From assembly GCA_030145715.1 (NCBI GenBank), contig JAIXHQ010000003.1, positions 1 through 64,000 of the forward strand: DNA of 64,000 bases, given 5' to 3'. This stretch comes from Sphingopyxis sp. (lineage in GTDB: Bacteria; Pseudomonadota; Alphaproteobacteria; Sphingomonadales; Sphingomonadaceae). Both the position numbers and the translations under genes were made by a program. This document shows positions 1 through 9,312 of the stretch, piece after piece (positions within the stretch are counted from its first letter, which is position 1; each line of letters opens with the position of its first letter). The notes under the pieces were generated by a model. That model saw nothing but the letters and a program-made list of their open reading frames with translations. It was not told the DNA's origin and made no database searches.

Positions 1-79
1 GGTGCCCCGCGCCGGTTATCGCGGTCGCCAGGGCAACGCCCATCCGTCCTTCGCTGCCGATCACGCCGATGCTCGTCAT
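1..79 (-). CDS. dapB: 4-hydroxy-tetrahydrodipicolinate reductase DapB, N-terminal fragment
   Basis: Only the first 26 codons lie in the window; the gene runs off the left edge. The reverse strand starts at an ATG (complement 77-79) and reads MTSIGVIGSEGRMGVALATA. This matches the Rossmann entry of DapB, with its GxxGRMG nucleotide-binding motif. DapB reduces dihydrodipicolinate in lysine and diaminopimelate synthesis in the cytoplasm. It is divergent from the sirtuin gene, and the 124 nt between them presumably hold both promoters. The identification rests on this short motif only. Confidence 0.7.
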   Translation of the reverse strand, partial: MTSIGVIGSEGRMGVALATAITGAGH

Positions 80-203
80 ATGCCGTCCCCTTGGTTTCCG
101 CCCCCCTTAGCCGCTTGCCGCGCGCGAAGTCGAGATGCGCTTGGACCGACCGGCCCTTCGCCATGGCTCGACTTCGCGCGCGGCCAGCGGATAGAAAGGG
201 GCC

Positions 204-923
204 ATGGACAGCATCCCGAATATCGTCATCCTCACCGGCGCCGGCGTGTCCGCCGAAAGCGGCATCGACACGTTCCGCGACGGCGGCGGATTGTGGGAAC
301 AGCACCGTGTAGAGGATGTCGCGACCCCCGAAGCCTTTGCGCGCGACCCCGACCTGGTGCTGCGATTCTATGACATGCGGCGCGCGGCGATCCAGACCAA
401 GGCGCCCAATGCGGCGCATGACGCGCTGGCGCGGCTCGACGCCGTATGGCCGGGCGAGTTGCTGATCGTCACCCAGAATGTCGACGACCTGCACGAACGC
501 GCCGGGGCAAAGCGGCTGATCCACATGCATGGCGAGCATCTGAGCGCCTGGTGCACCGCATGTGACGCGCGGTCGCGCTGGACCGGCCCGCTGGGCGATC
601 GCCCCGCCTGCCCGTCCTGCGGCGCGCCCGGCACGCTGCGCCCCGACATCGTGTGGTTCGGCGAAATGCCCTATCGGATGGACGCGATATATCACGCGCT
701 GAACCGGGCCGACCTGTTCGTTTCGATCGGGACGTCGGGCGCCGTCTATCCCGCCGCCGGTTTCGTGCGCGAAGCGCGCGCCGCGGGGGCGCGGACGATC
801 GAACTCAACATGGAACCCAGCCAGGGCAGCCACTGGTTCGACGAAGCCCGGCACGGCCCGGCGACGGCGCTGGTGCCGACGTGGGTCGAAGAGATTCTGG
901 CGGCATCCACCCGCTCCGCCTGA
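204..923 (+). CDS. cobB: NAD-dependent protein deacylase, sirtuin CobB type
   Basis: A 239-aa class III sirtuin. It removes acyl groups from protein lysines using NAD+. Visible are the NAD-binding GAGVSAESGI at residues 12-21, QNVD at 91-94, the catalytic His in HMHG (H109), and four zinc cysteines (C117, C120, C136, C139). Y56 and R59 in the YDMR stretch are the pair that marks sirtuins able to remove succinyl groups, so desuccinylase activity is plausible. Full length for the family. It stands alone between divergent dapB and convergent tadA. Despite the symbol it has nothing to do with the cobalamin locus downstream. Confidence 0.92.
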   Translation: MDSIPNIVILTGAGVSAESGIDTFRDGGGLWEQHRVEDVATPEAFARDPDLVLRFYDMRRAAIQTKAPNAAHDALARLDAVWPGELLIVTQNVDDLHERAGAKRLIHMHGEHLSAWCTACDARSRWTGPLGDRPACPSCGAPGTLRPDIVWFGEMPYRMDAIYHALNRADLFVSIGTSGAVYPAAGFVREARAAGARTIELNMEPSQGSHWFDEARHGPATALVPTWVEEILAASTRSA

Positions 924-961
924 CGCCGCCGGGGCGCTGACGAAGCGGAAGAGAACCGACC

Positions 962-1480
<519 letters not shown>

Positions 1481-1557
1481 TCACTCCGGTCCCGCAAGTC
1501 CCGATTTGTCGGGGATCGCCCGGACGCCGACCCGAATTTTTGACGAGGAAGACCATC

Positions 1558-1851
1558 ATGTCGCGCATCTGCGAACTGACCGGCAAAGGCCGCCAGGTTG
1601 GCCACAATGTGAGCCACGCGAACAACAAGACCAAGCGTACCTTTCTGCCGAACCTGCAGAATGTGACGCTGTTGTCGGACGCGCTGGGCAAGGGCGTGAA
1701 GATGCGCGTTTCGACGCACGGCCTGCGCACCGTCGAACATAATGGCGGCCTCGACAATTGGCTGCTGAAGGCCGGCGACGATCAGCTTTCGGCTTCGGCC
1801 CGCAAGGTGAAGAAAGAAGTCGCGAAGAAGCTGGCCGAAAAGGCCGCCTGA
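1558..1851 (+). CDS. rpmB: 50S ribosomal protein L28
   Basis: A 97-aa protein starting [15 protein letters not shown], the L28 signature for the first residues, followed by the [13 protein letters not shown] stretch. It is a structural protein of the large subunit. A TTG six codons upstream is in frame, but the purine-rich GACGAGGAAG sits just before the ATG at 1558, so that start is preferred. Monocistronic: its own promoter must lie in the 140 nt shared with tadA, and a hairpin with a T-run follows the stop. Confidence 0.97.
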   Translation: MSRICELTGKGRQVGHNVSHANNKTKRTFLPNLQNVTLLSDALGKGVKMRVSTHGLRTVEHNGGLDNWLLKAGDDQLSASARKVKKEVAKKLAEKAA

Positions 1852-1877
1852 ACCGCCACTGATCGCTGACGCAACGG

Positions 1878-1905
1878 GGCCGCCGGTTTACCGCGCGGCC
1901 TTTTT
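1878..1905 (+). terminator. Rho-independent terminator of rpmB
   Basis: GGCCGC-CGG, a 4-nt loop, then CCG-C-GCGGCC and TTTTT. The stem has one bulged C. It lies inside the last codons and stop of the convergent phytase-like gene, whose TAA falls in the loop region. Confidence 0.75.
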
Positions 1906-2901
1906 GCTGTCCGGCGCACGGCGCGGCGGCAGGTCGGTCAGTTCGAATTTCAACAGCAGGCTGCGCTGCCAGCTATTGAAATTATCGTCGGCGACCAGCC
2001 ACAGCCAGGTCCGGCCCTGTTCGATCGAAATGGCGGCGCCTTCGTAATTTTCGGCGATCGGGCGCGGCACCCGGCCGATCGTGCGCGACCGCACGACCGC
2101 ATCGGGCGCGATGTCGGCGGGATCGACGATCGCGACGATCGTCGTGAATATCGGATCGAATCCCAGCCGCCGGTGGACGATCAGGACGCGCCCGTCGGGC
2201 AGCGCCGCGGCGTCGCTGACCAGCCCGCGCCCCTGCGAATCATAGAAAAAGCGGACCGGCGCCGGTCCCGGCGCCGCCGGATCGCCGCGATAGAGCAAGG
2301 CCTGGCGCCCGCGCGGATCGTCGTCGGCATCCTCCGAAAACACGATAGTCCGCCCGCCCTCCAGCCGCGCCATCGCCTCTGGGCCCCGATTCGCGGGCCA
2401 GCGCGGCATCGGCAACCGACGGCGCGATTCGATTTTCGACAGATCGGCGTCCAGCCGCCAGATCTGGTTGACGCCTTCCAACGCCAGCCACACCTCGCCG
2501 CGCGTCCTGTCGACGAACATCGCCTCGGTATCCGCCATCGACTTGCGCGCCGGACGGCCGTCGATCGTCGGCAGCGCGCCGATCCGCACCTTTGACACCG
2601 CGCCGCGCGAATCGAGCGACAGGCGGGTCGCATAGCCATTGTCGCCGACCAGCAGAAATTCCCCCGCCCCGGTGCGCGCCAGCGCGGAGAAGCCGCCGAA
2701 ACGGCTGTGCGGGCTGACCAGATGCCAGCCGCGATCGAATCGCATCGGCCCGGTCGTCGCGGGCCGCACCGCCAGCGGGCGCGCCGCCGCCGCCTCTGTC
2801 GCGTCATCCTTTGGAAAACGCATCACCGTCGAGGGGACAGGCCCGACGGCCAGAAAGATCAGGGCGGCAAAGACAAGGCGGCGAAAGACAGGGCGGCGCA
2901 T
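1888..2901 (-). CDS. Secreted esterase-like/phytase-like beta-propeller protein
   Basis: A 337-aa protein. The N-terminus has arginines followed by LVFAALIFLAVG, a signal peptide or anchor. The body resembles the 'esterase-like activity of phytase' family, a six-bladed propeller: GGFSALARTGAGEFLLVGDNG, DTEAMFVD and the NRGPEAMARLEGG and YEGAAIS stretches fit its acidic, Asn/Glu-rich loops. Substrate cannot be told from sequence and many members are uncharacterised. It is convergent with rpmB and shares its terminator region. Confidence 0.7.
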   Translation of the reverse strand: MRRPVFRRLVFAALIFLAVGPVPSTVMRFPKDDATEAAAARPLAVRPATTGPMRFDRGWHLVSPHSRFGGFSALARTGAGEFLLVGDNGYATRLSLDSRGAVSKVRIGALPTIDGRPARKSMADTEAMFVDRTRGEVWLALEGVNQIWRLDADLSKIESRRRLPMPRWPANRGPEAMARLEGGRTIVFSEDADDDPRGRQALLYRGDPAAPGPAPVRFFYDSQGRGLVSDAAALPDGRVLIVHRRLGFDPIFTTIVAIVDPADIAPDAVVRSRTIGRVPRPIAENYEGAAISIEQGRTWLWLVADDNFNSWQRSLLLKFELTDLPPRRAPDSKKAAR

Positions 2902-3075
2902 CGCGGCGGGTTAGGGCGGCGGCGGCCGAAAGGAAAGCCGTTCGCCGACGAAAGCCCCACGGCGAAAGCTGAACGCCAGCCAACAATCATGTTCAGGCTT
3001 CGCTCAATGCGAATCGGGCAAACCATGGTCATCGACAACGCCCAGACGGGCAATCGACGACGAAGGAGAACGACG

Positions 3076-3489
3076 ATGAAAAAGATGATCACTCTCTCGA
3101 TCGCCGCCCTGATGTCCACCGCGACGCTGGGCATGGCGGCTCCCGCCGCGGCGCAGAACGGCTATTATGACCGCGACGGCTATTCCAGCTATAACGTCGG
3201 TTACGACCGTTATGACCGCCGCTATGACCGCCGCGACTATCGCAACGATTATCGTAATGGTTATCGGAACGACTATCGCAATGATCGCCGCTATTACCGG
3301 GGCGATCGCCGCTATTATCGCCAGTGCGACCGCGGCACCGGCGGCACCGTGATCGGTGCGATCGCAGGCGGCCTGGCCGGCAATGAACTCGCCGGTCGCG
3401 GCGACCGGGCGGTCGGCACGATCCTCGGCGGCGCCGTCGGCGCCATCGCCGGCCGCGCCATCGACCGGGGCAATAACGGCTGCCGCTAA
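3076..3489 (+). CDS. Glycine-zipper 2TM-domain protein with Tyr/Arg/Asp-rich repeat
   Basis: A 137-aa envelope protein. The start is the ATG at 3076, with AAGGAGAA seven nt upstream; a much longer frame upstream is not needed. Residues 1-24 are a signal peptide ending AAPAAAQ. Residues 26-80 are a low-complexity stretch made of YDRR, YRND and RRYYR units. The C-terminal 50 residues carry two glycine zippers (TVIGAIAGGLAGNELAGRG and TILGGAVGAIAGRAIDRG), as in the Rickettsia 17-kDa antigen/SlyB-like family. Such proteins sit in or near the outer membrane; specific function unknown. Confidence 0.8.
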   Translation: MKKMITLSIAALMSTATLGMAAPAAAQNGYYDRDGYSSYNVGYDRYDRRYDRRDYRNDYRNGYRNDYRNDRRYYRGDRRYYRQCDRGTGGTVIGAIAGGLAGNELAGRGDRAVGTILGGAVGAIAGRAIDRGNNGCR

Positions 3490-3526
3490 CAGGCTGCCGG
3501 GTCCCGATAATTTTCCTCCCCTCCTG

Positions 3527-3560
3527 CCCCGTCCGGCCACCGCCGGGCGGGGTTTTCTTT
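3527..3560 (+). terminator. Rho-independent terminator after the glycine-zipper gene
   Basis: A 10-bp stem CCCCGTCCGG / CCGGGCGGGG (one G-T wobble) with a 6-nt loop, followed by TTTTCTTT. It separates the small envelope gene from ppx. Confidence 0.85.
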
Positions 3561-3676
3561 GTTCCGCGCCCGGCGCGGGAGGACATGCTTGCCATAAGGC
3601 CGGGGCGCGCCTAGTCTGATCCCAAGTGCTCGTCCGCGGTTTTGCGGGCGCGTGAGTAGAACAGGTTACGACAGCC

Positions 3677-4768
3677 ATGCGGCAAATGGCAGCGCCATCG
3701 GGGCGACCGCCGCGGTCCGGCCCCGCGGCGAAAGGACGAAACAAGACCGGCGGCGACATCCGCCCAATGCCGGTCATGCGCCCGCGCAGCTATGCGGCGA
3801 TCGACCTTGGCACCAATAATTGCAGACTGCTGATCGCGCGCCCGCAAAATGGCGAACTGGTCGTCATCGACGCCTTTTCGCGCATCGTGCGGCTGGGTGA
3901 GGGGCTGCACGGCAGCGGCCGGATCAGCGATGCGGCGATGGACCGCACCGTCGCCGCGCTGTCGATCTGTGCCGACAAGCTGCGACGGCGCCATGTATCG
4001 CTGTCGCGCGCCGTCGCGACAGAGGCGTGCCGCCGCGCCAGCAATGGCGAGGAGTTGGCCGATCGGGTCCGGCGCGAAACCGGCATCGTCCTCGACATCA
4101 TTTCCGCCGCCGAAGAGGCGCGGCTGGCGGCGCTGGGCTGTCACAACCTGATGGAACCGGGCGACGGTCCCGCGCTGATTTTCGACATTGGCGGCGGATC
4201 GACCGAATTGATGCATGTCGATGTGTCCGACCATGATGTGCAGATCCGCGACTGGATCAGCGTGCCGTGGGGCGTCGTGTCGCTGACCGAACATGCCCCC
4301 TTGCCCGAAGACAATCTGCCCAACCGCCAGGCCGCCTATGCCCGGATGCGCGCGGTGACGCGCGATGCCTTTGCCGCCTTTGCCGGGCGCGCCGAACGTT
4401 TCGCGGGACAGCATCTGCGGTTGCTGGGCACCAGCGGCACCGTCACGACGCTCGCCAGCGTCTTCCTCGACCTGCCGCGCTATGACCGGCGGGCGGTCGA
4501 CGGGCTGGTCGTGCCCGCCGACGCCATGCGTGACATCAGCCGCCGACTGGCCGACGCCAGCATCGCCGACCGCGCCGAAATCGCCTGTATCGGCCGCGAA
4601 CGCGCCGACCTGGTGGTTGCCGGCTGTGCGATCCTTGAAAGCATCATCGACCTGTGGCCTGCCGCGCGGGTCGGGGTCGCCGACCGCGGTATCCGCGAAG
4701 GCATATTGCGCACGCTGGCCATGCAGGGCCGCGACATACCCGTTACCCGCCGCGAATATCGCAAATGA
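3677..4768 (+). CDS. Ppx/GppA family phosphatase (exopolyphosphatase-like)
   Basis: A 363-aa member of the ASKHA phosphatase family that hydrolyses polyphosphate or pppGpp. AAIDLGTNNCRLLI around residues 40-53 is phosphate-binding loop 1, FDIGGGSTEL around 170 is the second, and GTSGTVTTLA around 255 follows. The first 35 residues are a basic, proline-rich extension. In-frame ATGs at residues 31 and 34 are possible true starts, since no good ribosome site precedes the first ATG. It lacks the C-terminal HD-like domain of long Ppx enzymes. Its stop overlaps the rlmE start by 4 nt, a common alphaproteobacterial pair. Confidence 0.88.
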   Translation: MRQMAAPSGRPPRSGPAAKGRNKTGGDIRPMPVMRPRSYAAIDLGTNNCRLLIARPQNGELVVIDAFSRIVRLGEGLHGSGRISDAAMDRTVAALSICADKLRRRHVSLSRAVATEACRRASNGEELADRVRRETGIVLDIISAAEEARLAALGCHNLMEPGDGPALIFDIGGGSTELMHVDVSDHDVQIRDWISVPWGVVSLTEHAPLPEDNLPNRQAAYARMRAVTRDAFAAFAGRAERFAGQHLRLLGTSGTVTTLASVFLDLPRYDRRAVDGLVVPADAMRDISRRLADASIADRAEIACIGRERADLVVAGCAILESIIDLWPAARVGVADRGIREGILRTLAMQGRDIPVTRREYRK

Positions 4769-5490
4769 GCGGCGGCAACGGGAAAGGAGGCGCCGGAAAG
4801 GGCGGCAGCGGTCGCGGCGGTCTGCACGTCCGGGTCAAGACCGCGCGCAAGCGCAGCGTGTCGTCGACCCGCTGGCTGCAACGCCAGCTCAACGACCCCT
4901 ATGTCCGCCGCGCACAGGCCGAGGGGTATCGGTCGCGCGCCGCCTATAAGCTGATCGAACTCGACGAGAAATTCGGCTTCCTCAAAAAATCGCGCGCCGT
5001 CGTCGACCTGGGCATCACGCCCGGCGGCTGGTCGCAGGTCGTCCGCAAGGCGAACCCGCGCGCCCGCGTCGCGGGCATCGACCTGCTCGCCTGCGAACCG
5101 ATCGAGGGCGTCGCGATCCTCGAAATGGATTTCATGGACGATGCGGCGCCCGATGCGCTGATCGACGCGCTGGGCAGCGCGCCCGACCTGGTGATTTCGG
5201 ACATGGCGGCGAACACCGTCGGCCATCAGCAGACCGACCATCTGCGCACCATCGGGCTGGCCGAAACCGCCGCCGATTTCGCGGTGCGGAACCTGCTGCC
5301 CGGCGGCGCTTTCGTCGCAAAAGTGTTCGCGGGCGGGGCCGACCATGGCCTGCTGACCCTGCTGAAACGGCATTTCACGACGGTCAAACATGCCAAGCCG
5401 CCCGCGAGCCGCAAAGGATCGCCGGAACTTTATGTTATCGCGCAAGGTTTCAAAGGGCGGCAGGAAGACGACGAGCCGGAAAGAGGCTGA
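4765..5490 (+). CDS. rlmE: 23S rRNA (uridine-2'-O)-methyltransferase RlmE
   Basis: A 241-aa FtsJ/RrmJ-type SAM methyltransferase that modifies U2552 in the A-loop of 23S rRNA. The start ATG overlaps the ppx stop (ATGA). After a 30-residue Gly/Lys/Arg-rich tail come the catalytic tetrad candidates: K in AAYKLIELDEK, D in ISDMAANT, K in FVAKVFAGG and E in GSPELYVIAQG. VVDLGITPGGWSQV is the SAM-binding motif I. Normal length for alphaproteobacteria. Confidence 0.95.
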   Translation: MSGGNGKGGAGKGGSGRGGLHVRVKTARKRSVSSTRWLQRQLNDPYVRRAQAEGYRSRAAYKLIELDEKFGFLKKSRAVVDLGITPGGWSQVVRKANPRARVAGIDLLACEPIEGVAILEMDFMDDAAPDALIDALGSAPDLVISDMAANTVGHQQTDHLRTIGLAETAADFAVRNLLPGGAFVAKVFAGGADHGLLTLLKRHFTTVKHAKPPASRKGSPELYVIAQGFKGRQEDDEPERG

Positions 5491-5522
5491 AGCATCGATA
5501 TATTTTGACCGGGGAGACGAGG

Positions 5523-6980
5523 ATGAAGAGGCCCAGGCAATCGGTCGCGATAGTGACGCTGGCTGCACTGATGCTGGCATCGTGCGGCGGCGGCGGCGGC
5601 AATGGCGGAAGCGGCGGGCCGATCACGGCCGGCCCGACGCCGACCCCCACGCCCACCGCCGGTTGCGCCCTTTCCGCGCGACAGGGTTTTGCCAAGGCGG
5701 TCATCGACGAATGGTATCTGTTCCCCGCCGACGTCGCCGCGGGCGCGAACCCCGCGAGCCACGGCAATGTCCAATCCTATATCGACGCACTGGTCGCCCC
5801 GGCCCGCGCGCTCGGCAAGGACCGGTTTTTCACCTACATCACGTCGATCGCCGAAGAAGAAGCCTTTTACGAAAGCGGGTCGAGCGCGGGGTTCGGTATG
5901 CGCCTCAGCTATGATCCCGGCGCGCAGGAGCTTGCGATCACCGAGGCGTATGAAGGCGCCCCGGCGCTCGCCGCCGGGATCGATCGCGGAACGCGGATCA
6001 TCGCCATCGGCACCAGCGGCGCCGACATGCGCAGCATTTCCTCGATCGTCGCGACCGAAGGGACGGCCGGGATCACCAGCGCGCTGGGGCCAAGCGACCC
6101 GGGCGTCACCCGCGTCCTGCGGATCAACAATGCCGGAACGGTGCGCGACGTGACCGTGGCAAAGGCCGACTATAATCTCGATCCGGTGTCCGATCGCTAT
6201 GGCGCAAAGATCATCAGCGAAGGTGGCCGCAATTACGGCTATCTCAACCTGCGCACCTTCATCTCGTCCGCCGATCCCCAGCTTCGCGCCGCCTTCCTCA
6301 ATTTTCGCAACCAGGGCGTGACCGACATCGTCGTCGATTTCCGATATAATGGCGGCGGCCTCGTTTCGACAGCGGAACTGATGGGCGATCTTTTGGGACG
6401 TAATCGCACGGCGAGCGAGATATTCTCGCAAACCATTTTCCGCTCCAGCAAGTCGGAGGAAAATAGGCGACGCTTTTTCGGCTTCCAGCCCGAATCGATC
6501 GCACCGACGCGCATCGCCTTTATCGGCACCGCTTCGACCGCGTCGGCGAGCGAGCTTGTCATGTTCGGGATGCTGCCGTGGCTTGGCACCAACATGACGC
6601 TGGTCGGCGCCAACACCTATGGCAAGCCGGTCGGACAGATCGCGCTCGACAAGGCCGAATGCGACGACCGGATGCGCGTCGTCGCCTTTGCCACCGGCAA
6701 TGCGAACGGCCAGGGCGACTATTATAACGGGCTTGCGCCCAAGATTGCGAACAGTTGCGCGGCCTTTGACGACCTTGCCTTTCCGCTTGGCGACCCGCGC
6801 GAAACGTCGCTGCGCACCGCGATCGATTTCCTGGCCGGAAACGCCTGCACGACGCGCATCGCCGATGCCGGTACGGGAATGGCCGCGCGGCGCAGCGGCG
6901 CGCCGCCGCCCGCCGAGCCCGCGATGCTGGTTCCCGATCGGCCCAGCGCGGCGCAGCGCGAACTGCCCGGCCTGTTCTGA
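5523..6980 (+). CDS. S41 family (C-terminal processing type) peptidase, lipoprotein
   Basis: A 485-aa serine protease of the CTP/Tsp family. The ATG at 5523 follows GGGGAGACGAGG; an in-frame TTG at 5505 lacks such a site. The N-terminus is a lipoprotein signal with lipobox LASC, then a Gly run and a Thr-Pro linker. A PDZ-like region (GSSAGFGMRL to about residue 190) precedes the catalytic domain. The nucleophile Ser is in TASASELVMFG and the general-base Lys in NTYGKPVGQ. It acts in the periplasm, anchored to a membrane. Monocistronic, just upstream of the B12 riboswitch. Confidence 0.9.
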   Translation: MKRPRQSVAIVTLAALMLASCGGGGGNGGSGGPITAGPTPTPTPTAGCALSARQGFAKAVIDEWYLFPADVAAGANPASHGNVQSYIDALVAPARALGKDRFFTYITSIAEEEAFYESGSSAGFGMRLSYDPGAQELAITEAYEGAPALAAGIDRGTRIIAIGTSGADMRSISSIVATEGTAGITSALGPSDPGVTRVLRINNAGTVRDVTVAKADYNLDPVSDRYGAKIISEGGRNYGYLNLRTFISSADPQLRAAFLNFRNQGVTDIVVDFRYNGGGLVSTAELMGDLLGRNRTASEIFSQTIFRSSKSEENRRRFFGFQPESIAPTRIAFIGTASTASASELVMFGMLPWLGTNMTLVGANTYGKPVGQIALDKAECDDRMRVVAFATGNANGQGDYYNGLAPKIANSCAAFDDLAFPLGDPRETSLRTAIDFLAGNACTTRIADAGTGMAARRSGAPPPAEPAMLVPDRPSAAQRELPGLF

Positions 6981-7034
6981 CCCTTCATCCGCGCGGCATT
7001 GACCGCGGCGGCAAAATGCGTCTAACGGCGGCTC

Positions 7035-7195
7035 AGCGACAGGTTCCCCGGCGACGGGGACTAAGAGGGAACGGGAAAACCCCGGCTGCCCCTGCAACTG
7101 TACGCGGCGAGCCATCGGCCATATGCCATTGGGATTCCGATCCCGAGAAGGCGGCCGACCGGCGCTGACCCGCAAGCCAGGAGACCTGCCCGTCG
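7035..7195 (+). promoter_or_regulatory. Adenosylcobalamin riboswitch
   Basis: The stretch has the order of conserved blocks of the cobalamin aptamer: a GGTTCCCC/GGGG hairpin, AAGAGGGAA, GCCCCTGCAACTGTA with a following GCGAGCC, GAAGGC, TGACCCGCAAG, and the B12 box AAGCCAGGAGACCTGCC at 7174-7190. About 150 nt of leader separate the box from the btuB start. A GC-rich stretch near 7225-7245 could form the expression-platform helix; I cannot decide between termination and translation control by eye. It should repress btuB and the operon behind it when AdoCbl is plentiful. Confidence 0.93.
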
Positions 7196-7347
7196 CCGTC
7201 GTCTTTCGCGCGGACAGGGTGTGCCGGGCGGACGGGGGTGAACCCGCATGACGACAGATTCGCTGCGCATGGGCGCGGGCGATGTCGTGCGTCCACCGGA
7301 CAATCGCATCGACCGCGCGTGTGCGCCGCATTGTCGATGGGTTATTT

Positions 7348-9312
7348 ATGTTCAAAATTGCTTTCAGAACTTCAATCTGCCTTGCCGCCGCCGCCGCATC
7401 GTCCGCCGCCTTCGCCGACGAAGCCGCGACCGCCCCCCACGCCGTCGCCGTAGCCGATGACGACAGCATCGTCGTCACCGCGACCCGCGCGCCGTTGACG
7501 CTGGACGAGATTCCGGCGTCGATCGCGGTGCTGGACAAGGCCGCGATCGACCGCGCGCAGGACATCGGCGTCACCGAATTGCTGCTCCGCACGCCGGGCA
7601 TCAGCATATCGCGCAACGGCGGCTATGGCACGTCGACGTCGCTGCGCATCCGCGGCGCCGAATCGGATCAGAGCGTTGTCGTCATCGACGGGGTCAAGCT
7701 GAACGACCCGTCGTCCACCGGCGGCGGTTTCAACTTTACCAACCTGCTCGCGGGCGACATTTCGCGGATCGAGGTGCTGCGCGGGCCGCAATCGATCCTG
7801 TGGGGAAGCCAGGCGATCGGCGGCGTCGTCAACGTCGTGACCAGCACGCCCGAACGGCCGCTGGAGGGCAGCTTCGACGTCGAAGCCGGGTCGCGCGAAA
7901 CCGTCAACGCGCGCGCCGCGATCGGCGGACAGACCGGCCCGTTGAGCTGGCGCCTCGGCGGTCAGCGTTTCTCGACCGACGGCATTTCATCGCACGCCAA
8001 GGCGTTCGGCGGGGTCGAGCGTGACGGGTATCGCAACACCAACCTGTCCGGCCGCGCCAAGCTGGCGCTCGCCGACAATGTCAGCGTCGAACTGCGCGGC
8101 TATTATGCGAACGGCCGCGTCGAATTCGACGGGTTCAACACCGACAGCAATGATTATGGCCTGAACCGCGAATTCGTCGGCTATGCCGGGATCAATTTCG
8201 ACCTGGCCGACGGGCGTTTCCGCAATCGCGTCGCTTATGCCTATACCGACACCAACCGCGACAATTTCAATCCCGACCGCGCCCGCCCGCAAAGTTTCGA
8301 GGCTGACGGCCGGAACCGGCGGTGGGAATATCAGGGCAGCTTCGATTTCACCGATCGCGTGACCGCGATTTTCGGCGCCGAAAATGAACGGTCCGATTTC
8401 CGCAGCCGGTCGCCGTCCGCTTCGCTGGCAACCCCGGTTCCCGCCTTTGCCCGCGGCCGGGCCGAAGTCACCAGCGTCTATGGCCAACTCAGCGTCCAGC
8501 CGCTCGACGGGCTGACGCTGAATGGCGGCATCCGCTATGACGATCACAACCGCTATGGCGGCAAGACATTGTTCGCCGCGGGCGGCGTATGGCGCCTGGC
8601 CACCGGCACCGTGCTGCGCGCCAGCTATGGCGAGGGGTTCAAGGCGCCGTCGCTGTATCAATTGTTCAGCGAATATGGGAATGTGGCGCTCGACCCCGAA
8701 CGGGCAAAGGGCTGGGAAGCCGGGATCGAACAGCAATTATTCGCTCGCAAACTGGTCGTCGGCGCGACCTGGTTCGACCGCACAACGACGAACCAGATCA
8801 TCTACAACCCCTGCTCATCCCCTTCGACCGACCCGATGTGCAGCGTGCCCGGCAGCAGCCCGGCGACGCCGCGCTTCGGCTATTATTCGAACGTCGCGCG
8901 CAGCGAGGCGCGCGGGATCGAAACCGCCGCGGCGCTGACGCTCGGCGGATTGAAACTCGACGGCAATTACAGCTGGATCCTGGCCGAGGACCGGTCGCCG
9001 GGCACCAATTTCGGCAAATGGCTGCCGCGCCGCCCGCGTCAGACCGCCAATGCATCGGCAAGCTATGCCTTTGATTTCGGCCTTGAACTGGGGGCCGCCG
9101 TCCGGTGGTCGGGCAAAAGCTATGACAATGCGAGCAACGCCCAGCGGCTCGACGCTTATACGCTCGTCGATCTGCGCGCAGAGGTAAAGCTGACCGACGC
9201 GGTCAAGCTGTTCGCGCGCGCCGAAAATATCTTTGATGAGCAATATATGACCACCTATCGCTACGGATCGCTGGGCCGCAGCATCTATGGCGGCATCCGG
9301 GGCCGTTTCTGA
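7348..9312 (+). CDS. btuB: TonB-dependent vitamin B12 receptor BtuB-like
   Basis: A 654-aa outer-membrane receptor. The ATG at 7348 gives MFKIAFRTSICLAAAAASSAAFA, a good signal peptide, so the 22-codon upstream extension is rejected. SIVVTATRAP is the TonB-box region; the plug (DGVKLNDPSS, IEVLRGPQSILWGSQAIGGVVNV) spans about residues 45-160 and a 22-strand barrel follows, ending in RGRF with a terminal Phe. The riboswitch directly upstream and the corrinoid genes downstream make B12/cobinamide the likely substrate. The stop overlaps the next start (TGATG). Confidence 0.93.
   Translation: MFKIAFRTSICLAAAAASSAAFADEAATAPHAVAVADDDSIVVTATRAPLTLDEIPASIAVLDKAAIDRAQDIGVTELLLRTPGISISRNGGYGTSTSLRIRGAESDQSVVVIDGVKLNDPSSTGGGFNFTNLLAGDISRIEVLRGPQSILWGSQAIGGVVNVVTSTPERPLEGSFDVEAGSRETVNARAAIGGQTGPLSWRLGGQRFSTDGISSHAKAFGGVERDGYRNTNLSGRAKLALADNVSVELRGYYANGRVEFDGFNTDSNDYGLNREFVGYAGINFDLADGRFRNRVAYAYTDTNRDNFNPDRARPQSFEADGRNRRWEYQGSFDFTDRVTAIFGAENERSDFRSRSPSASLATPVPAFARGRAEVTSVYGQLSVQPLDGLTLNGGIRYDDHNRYGGKTLFAAGGVWRLATGTVLRASYGEGFKAPSLYQLFSEYGNVALDPERAKGWEAGIEQQLFARKLVVGATWFDRTTTNQIIYNPCSSPSTDPMCSVPGSSPATPRFGYYSNVARSEARGIETAAALTLGGLKLDGNYSWILAEDRSPGTNFGKWLPRRPRQTANASASYAFDFGLELGAAVRWSGKSYDNASNAQRLDAYTLVDLRAEVKLTDAVKLFARAENIFDEQYMTTYRYGSLGRSIYGGIRGRF

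Noticed and set aside
3160-3330. The Tyr/Arg repeats as a possible CRISPR or DNA repeat array
   Set aside because: The units are short, irregular and in frame with a coding sequence; no spacers of constant length.
5430-7616. A 728-codon open frame on the minus strand across the S41 peptidase and riboswitch
   Set aside because: Arg/Ala/Gly-rich translation without domains, opposite a clear protease and a conserved riboswitch; a typical shadow frame in high-GC DNA.
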